Below, one piece after another: positions 6,059 to 9,359 of a stretch of 9,359 nt of DNA; position 1 is the stretch's first letter; each line of letters opens with the position of its first letter. The DNA comes from JACJWR01 sp044326505 (lineage in GTDB: Bacteria; Actinomycetota; Actinomycetes; S36-B12; UBA10799). The DNA lies in assembly GCA_044326505.1 (NCBI GenBank), contig JBIRBF010000107.1, forward strand, positions 1-9,359. Direction: 5' to 3'. The notes below the pieces were generated by a model. The model was not told the origin of the DNA, made no database searches, and saw only the letters and a program-made list of their open reading frames with translations. Position numbers and translations under genes: made by a program.

Positions 6059-6531
6059 GGGCGCGGATCTTCACCGGCGGCCTCGGCAAGCGCGGTCCAC
6101 TCGCCCACCAGCCGAGTCTGCAGGCCGAACATCAACCGTTCCTCGTCCGGCTCGGCGTGGTCATAGCCCAACAGGTGCAGGATTCCGTGCGTGAGCAGCA
6201 GCCCGACCTCGTCACGCTCGGAATGTCCCGCCTTCACGGCCTGCTCGCGCGCCACCGCGGGGCAGATGACGATGTCGCCGAGCAACCCCTCTGGGGGCTC
6301 CTCGCCGTCGCGCGGCACACGCAGTTCGTCCATGGGGAAGCTCATGACGTCGGTCGGGCCCGGCTCATCCATCCACATGACGTGCAGGTCAGCCATGGCG
6401 TCCACGTCGGCGAAGAGGATCGACAGATCGGCCGCCGGGTGAATCCGCAGACGGTCGAGCACGAACCTCGCCTGCTCCGCGATCCCGGCCTCGTCCACCG
6501 CGTCGCCCGACTCGTTCACGACGTCGATCAT
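6055..6531 (-). CDS. ybeY: Endoribonuclease YbeY, rRNA maturation factor
   Basis: This 158-residue protein carries the UPF0054 zinc motif HGILHLLGYDH with His115, His119 and His125, the metal ligands of the single-strand endoribonuclease YbeY. Further family features are the strand-turn TDVMSFPMDE (60-69), in place of the usual TDVLSFP, and LLGDIVICPAVA (83-94). YbeY acts in 16S rRNA 3'-end maturation and 70S quality control, which fits its position between phoH and the era-side genes. The ATG start at 6529-6531 overlaps the phoH stop by 4 nt (ATGA) and has a GGGGA Shine-Dalgarno-like stretch about 6 nt upstream, one of the few visible in the cluster. Length is normal for actinobacteria, with a short acidic C-terminal tail. 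Confidence 0.96.
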   Translation of the reverse strand: MIDVVNESGDAVDEAGIAEQARFVLDRLRIHPAADLSILFADVDAMADLHVMWMDEPGPTDVMSFPMDELRVPRDGEEPPEGLLGDIVICPAVAREQAVKAGHSERDEVGLLLTHGILHLLGYDHAEPDEERLMFGLQTRLVGEWTALAEAAGEDPRP

Positions 6532-7523
6532 GAGCGTCCCCGACCCTCGGCCCGGGTGGCGTCGTAGCGCCCGTAGGCGTCCACGATGCGCCCCACCAGT
6601 TTGTGTCGGACCACGTCCCGGCTGGTCAGCTCGACGAACGACACATCCCTGACGTCTGTGAGCACGTCGCGGACCTGTCGCAGGCCACTGGTCGCCGCGC
6701 CGGGCAGGTCGACCTGCGTGACGTCGCCGGTCACGACCATCGTGGACCCGAAACCGAGCCGGGTGAGGAACATCTTCATCTGCTCCGCCGTGGTGTTCTG
6801 GGCCTCGTCCAGGATGATGAAGGAGTCGTTCAGCGTGCGGCCGCGCATGTAGGCCAGCGGCGCGACTTCGATGGTGCCCGAAGTCATCAACCGCGGGATG
6901 CGATCGGGGTCCAGCATGTCGTGCAGGGCGTCGTAGAGGGGCCGCAGGTAAGGGTCGATCTTCTCGCTCAGCGATCCCGGCAGGAAGCCGAGCCGCTCGC
7001 CGGCCTCCACCGCCGGCCGGGTGAGGATGATGCGATTCACGTCCTTGTTCTGAAGCGCCTGCACGGCCTTCGCCACGGCCAGATAGGTCTTGCCCGTTCC
7101 CGCCGGTCCGATGCCGAAGACGATGGTGTGCTTGTCGATTGCATCGACGTAGTGCTTCTGGTTGAGCGTCTTGGGGCGGATCGTGCGCCCCCGGCTGCTC
7201 AGGATGTTCGCGGTGAGGACCTCGGCGGGGCGCACGTCAGTAGCCTCGCGCAGGATTCCGAAGGCCCGCTCGACGGCCTCGGAGGTGAGCCCCTGGCCCG
7301 AGCGCACGATCGTGAGCAACTCGCCGAACAGTTGCTCGGCGAGCACTACGTCCTCCTCCGGCCCGCTGATGCGCACCTCGTTGCCGCGGACGAAGAAGTC
7401 CGCCGCCGGCATCAGTCGCTCCAAGAGCCGCAGGTACTCGTCATCGACGCCGAAGATCGCTACTGATGGCTGCGATGACGGAATAATGACCGTCGCTTCA
7501 GCGACGTGAGCCGGCGCAGTCAT
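6528..7523 (-). CDS. phoH: PhoH-like P-loop ATPase
   Basis: A 331-residue PhoH/PhoL family protein, a cytoplasmic P-loop ATPase associated with RNA metabolism and usually encoded next to ybeY. The N-terminal KH-like part (about 1-95) includes VAIFGVDDEYLRLLERL and NEVRISGPEEDVVLAE. The ATPase domain begins near TIRPKTLNQKHYVDAI (114-129) and contains Walker A GPAGTGKT (139-146), LTRPAVEAGERLGFLPG (167-183), Walker B FIILDEAQN (235-243) and the sensor-like VVTGDVTQVDLP (263-274). The frame is open to an ATG at 7545-7547, but I chose the ATG at 7521-7523, which gives a 4-nt ATGA overlap with the HIT gene stop like most other junctions in this cluster. The longer version would add eight residues. 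The precise substrate of PhoH proteins is not well established. Confidence 0.95.
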   Translation of the reverse strand: MTAPAHVAEATVIIPSSQPSVAIFGVDDEYLRLLERLMPAADFFVRGNEVRISGPEEDVVLAEQLFGELLTIVRSGQGLTSEAVERAFGILREATDVRPAEVLTANILSSRGRTIRPKTLNQKHYVDAIDKHTIVFGIGPAGTGKTYLAVAKAVQALQNKDVNRIILTRPAVEAGERLGFLPGSLSEKIDPYLRPLYDALHDMLDPDRIPRLMTSGTIEVAPLAYMRGRTLNDSFIILDEAQNTTAEQMKMFLTRLGFGSTMVVTGDVTQVDLPGAATSGLRQVRDVLTDVRDVSFVELTSRDVVRHKLVGRIVDAYGRYDATRAEGRGRS

Positions 7524-7861
7524 CCTGGCGGCCACGTCAGATGCCAACCGCCGAGCAGGTGGATGTGGACGTGATCGACGGTCTGGCCGCCGTCCTCGCC
7601 CGTGTTGACGACCAGCCGGTAGCCCTGCACGAGTTCCTCGGCCGCCGCGACCTCGGTCGCGAAGGCGACGAGCTCGCCGAGCAGCGCGGGGTCGGCGATG
7701 GCGAGGTCCCCAGCGTTGCCGAAGTGCGCGCGTGAGATCACCAGGACGTGGACGGGCGCCTGGGGGTTGATGTCGCGGAAGGCGATGACGCGTTCGCCTG
7801 AGCGGACGATATCGGCGGGGATGCTCCCCGCTGCAATGGCGCAGAAGAGGCAGTCAGTCAT
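7520..7861 (-). CDS. HIT (histidine triad) family nucleotide hydrolase
   Basis: This 113-residue protein is a HINT-like histidine triad protein. Such proteins hydrolyse nucleoside phosphoramidates and related nucleotide conjugates in the cytoplasm. The N-terminus has the zinc-type pair DCLFC (Cys4, Cys7), followed by FRDINPQAPVHVLVISRAHF (28-47), the RLVVNTGEDGGQTVDHVHIH segment, and the catalytic triad H97-V-H99-I-H101. It ends in WPPG, the usual family C-terminus. The frame stays open upstream to 7933, but the ATG at 7859-7861 places the CxxC at residues 4 and 7 as in homologues. It also leaves only 7 bp after the rsmE stop. A GTG at 7877-7879 would overlap rsmE by 11 bp and is a less likely start. 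The stop overlaps the phoH ATG. Confidence 0.93.
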   Translation of the reverse strand: MTDCLFCAIAAGSIPADIVRSGERVIAFRDINPQAPVHVLVISRAHFGNAGDLAIADPALLGELVAFATEVAAAEELVQGYRLVVNTGEDGGQTVDHVHIHLLGGWHLTWPPG

Positions 7862-7868
7862 GACACCA

Positions 7869-8696
7869 TCATGGCTCACCGGCAGCCCCAGGGGACAGCC
7901 GACCGGCCGCGGCCAGGATGATACTTGCGGCAACCGCGCCGGCGAGTGCGGCCCGCAGGACCGTCGGGCCGAGGGACACGGGTCTGGCCCCGGTCTGGCA
8001 CAGCCGCTCCAACTCGTCGTCGGCGATTCCGCCTTCCGGCCCGACGACGATCAGGATGTCGGACGGCTGCGCCGAGGCGTCGGCCGCAACAGCTGCGTCC
8101 AAGCCGGCCAGCAGGGTCTGGTCGGCCGACTCGTGGCACACAAGGGCCGCATCCGACGCGGCCGCGAGCATCGCCAGCCCACCCGTGTCCACTACCCCGG
8201 CGATCTCGGGCACACGCACACGGCGGCTCTGCTTGGCCGCTTCGGCTGCCGTCCGACGCCACCTGGCAAGTCCCCGCTCAGCACGCTCGGGAGTCCATGT
8301 GGCAACGCAGTGCCGGGCGCTCCAGCCGACGATCCGGTCCACCCCCACCTCCGTGAGCTGATCCACGGCCAGGTCGGATCGATCGGACTTGAGCAGCGCA
8401 AGGGCCACGGTCAACCGCGGAGTCCGCGGTTGCTCGCAGCCTCGTAGGGCAACCTCTACCTCAACCTCAGATTTCCCGCGCACCGCACTCACGGGCCCGG
8501 CGACCCACGCTCCGGCACCATCAGCGATCACGAGCATGTCCCCCGGTCGGTGCCGACGCGCGGCGGCGGCGTGACGACCCTCTACACCGGTCAAAACGAT
8601 GCGGTGCGGCAACGACTGGTCGCCGAGGTCCCGAGACTGATCGAGGTAGACGGGCCACGCGAGGTCGCGGGACTCGCCAGCGGGCTGATCGCTCAC
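7869..8696 (-). CDS. rsmE: 16S rRNA (uracil(1498)-N(3))-methyltransferase RsmE
   Basis: This 275-residue SPOUT-family protein matches RsmE, which methylates N3 of U1498 in 16S rRNA of the 30S subunit using S-adenosylmethionine. The N-terminal PUA-like domain shows HRIVLTGVEGRHAAAARRHR (31-50). The SPOUT domain shows LALLKSDRSDLAVDQLTEVG (99-118), RWRRTAAEAAKQSRR (145-159), the SAM-binding VVGPEGGIADDELE (217-230) and LGPTVLRAALAGAV (242-255). The last segment normally reads RTETA or RTSTA; here it is RAALA, a departure at the trefoil knot. I chose the GTG at 8694-8696, which overlaps the dnaJ stop (GTGA) and gives a normal N-terminus. Upstream the frame stays open through dnaJ to 9344, but that extension is only a shadow of dnaJ. 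A perfect 21-bp palindrome lies within the gene at 8412-8432. Confidence 0.94.
   Translation of the reverse strand: MSDQPAGESRDLAWPVYLDQSRDLGDQSLPHRIVLTGVEGRHAAAARRHRPGDMLVIADGAGAWVAGPVSAVRGKSEVEVEVALRGCEQPRTPRLTVALALLKSDRSDLAVDQLTEVGVDRIVGWSARHCVATWTPERAERGLARWRRTAAEAAKQSRRVRVPEIAGVVDTGGLAMLAAASDAALVCHESADQTLLAGLDAAVAADASAQPSDILIVVGPEGGIADDELERLCQTGARPVSLGPTVLRAALAGAVAASIILAAAGRLSPGAAGEP
8412..8432. repeat. Perfect 21-bp palindrome inside rsmE
   Basis: The arms CAACCGCGGA (8412-8421) and TCCGCGGTTG (8423-8432) are exact reverse complements around one central G. The sequence lies in the rsmE reading frame and encodes QPRTPRL between the PUA-like and SPOUT domains. It shares its form (perfect arms, one-base centre) but not its sequence with the repeat at 4741-4775. 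It may be a coincidence of GC-rich codons, an mRNA hairpin or a binding site. Confidence 0.4.
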
Positions 8697-9359
8697 TTGC
8701 CGCCGAAGATGCGGGAGAAGATCCCGGCGTGCTGCGGCTCGGACAGGCCGGTGGGGTTCTGCTCCCCGCGCAGGGCTGCGAGTTCGGTGAGCAACTCGGT
8801 CTGCCGAGCGTCGAGTCTGGTCGGAGTGGCCACATCGACGTGCACCACGAGATCCCCGCGACCTTGTCCGCGCATGTGCGTCACACCGGCACCGCGCAGC
8901 GTTTGAGTGGAGCCGGGTTGAGTTCCTGGTCGCACAACGAATTCGACGGAATCGTCGAGGGTCTGCAGCGGCACGTTGGCGCCGAGGGCGGCGGCAGTCA
9001 TCGGCAGGGTCAACGTCATGTGGAGGTCGTCGCCGCGTCGGGTGAACACCGGGTGCGGGCGCTCGTGCACCTCGATGTACAAGTCCCCCGCGGGGCCTGC
9101 GCCCGGACCAACCTCGCCCTCGCCCGGCAGTCGGATGCGAGTGTTGGTCTCGATACCGGCGGGGATCTTGACCGACACAGTTCGGCGCGTACGCACCCGC
9201 CCGTCGCCATTGCACTCCGGGCACGGGTGCGGGATCAAGGTGCCATAGCCGCGGCACTGCGGGCAGGCACGCGAGGTCATGACCTGACCCAGGAAGGAGC
9301 GCTGCACCGACTGCACCTGGCCACGGCCGTGGCACATCGTGCACTGCACCGGCTCGGTA
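8693..9359 (-). CDS. dnaJ: Chaperone DnaJ (DnaJ2-type), C-terminal part
   Basis: The last 221 residues of a type I DnaJ, whose J domain and Gly/Phe region lie beyond the right edge. DnaJ is the cytosolic co-chaperone that delivers clients to DnaK and stimulates its ATPase. Visible are three of the four zinc-finger repeats, CTMCHGRG, CPQCRGYG and CPECNGDG. After them comes the substrate-binding region: TVSVKIPAGIETNTRIRLPG, AGDLYIEVHERPHPVFTRRG, DDLHMTLTLPMTAAALGANV and RGQGRGDLVVHVDVATP. The protein ends in FSRIFGGK. Reading is open to the edge, so no start is called; a GTG at 9347-9349 is internal. In actinobacteria the copy upstream of rsmE is usually DnaJ2, encoded after the HrcA repressor gene, which would make this cluster heat-responsive; hrcA is not in the window. 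The stop overlaps the rsmE GTG by 4 nt. Confidence 0.95.
   Translation of the reverse strand, partial: TEPVQCTMCHGRGQVQSVQRSFLGQVMTSRACPQCRGYGTLIPHPCPECNGDGRVRTRRTVSVKIPAGIETNTRIRLPGEGEVGPGAGPAGDLYIEVHERPHPVFTRRGDDLHMTLTLPMTAAALGANVPLQTLDDSVEFVVRPGTQPGSTQTLRGAGVTHMRGQGRGDLVVHVDVATPTRLDARQTELLTELAALRGEQNPTGLSEPQHAGIFSRIFGGK

Noticed and set aside
6603..7466. Plus-strand open frame of 287 codons antisense to phoH
   Set aside because: Antisense shadow of a strongly conserved ATPase gene; no domain or start signal.
8697..9344. N-terminal extension of the rsmE frame through dnaJ
   Set aside because: The extension is Arg-rich, has no similarity to RsmE and lies wholly within dnaJ; the GTG at 8696 gives a normal-length protein.

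Overview
The window is a compact stretch of high-GC actinobacterial housekeeping chromosome. Evidence for an actinomycete is the GC-rich codon use, the gene order dnaJ-rsmE-HIT-phoH-ybeY-CNNM/CorC-cytidine deaminase-like-era with recO and uppS nearby (an order I recall from Mycobacterium and Streptomyces), and protein details such as the single-subunit UppS motif set. I cannot name genus or species. No tRNA, rRNA, CRISPR array, insertion sequence or phage gene is visible.

Layout. From the right edge, the minus strand carries one long gene cluster: dnaJ (8693-9359, 5' part off the edge), rsmE (7869-8696), a HIT-family hydrolase (7520-7861), phoH (6528-7523), ybeY (6055-6531), a CNNM/CorC-type CBS membrane protein (4754-6058), a cytidine deaminase-like protein that has lost its zinc site (4345-4686), and era (3434-4348). 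Five of the seven junctions are 4-nt ATGA/GTGA stop-start overlaps. The main break is a 67-bp gap before the deaminase-like gene, which starts with half of a perfect 35-bp inverted repeat spanning the CorC stop codon. A plus-strand AI-2E/UPF0118 family membrane protein (2104-3414) converges on era, with only 19 bp between the stops. It diverges from minus-strand recO (1241-1996) across a 107-bp intergenic region. Another 107 bp separates recO from uppS (345-1133), which overlaps by 4 nt the start of a YraQ/DUF318-type permease (1-348, running off the left edge).

How the genes fit together. The large cluster is dominated by ribosome and RNA quality functions: RsmE methylates 16S rRNA, YbeY is an rRNA-processing endoribonuclease, PhoH is an RNA-linked ATPase, and Era is a 30S assembly GTPase. 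It is headed by a chaperone (DnaJ). UppS supplies the polyprenyl carrier for cell wall synthesis, and RecO acts in recombinational repair.

Nothing here looks like a new multi-gene system. The points most worth a second look are the 35-bp palindrome inside the operon, the cysteine-free deaminase-like gene coupled to era, and a shared A(C)AAT hexamer 6-7 nt before three start codons that have no Shine-Dalgarno sequence (recO, the AI-2E family gene, uppS), which suggests leaderless transcripts. Annotated genes cover essentially the whole window; no gene-free stretch exceeds about 110 bp.
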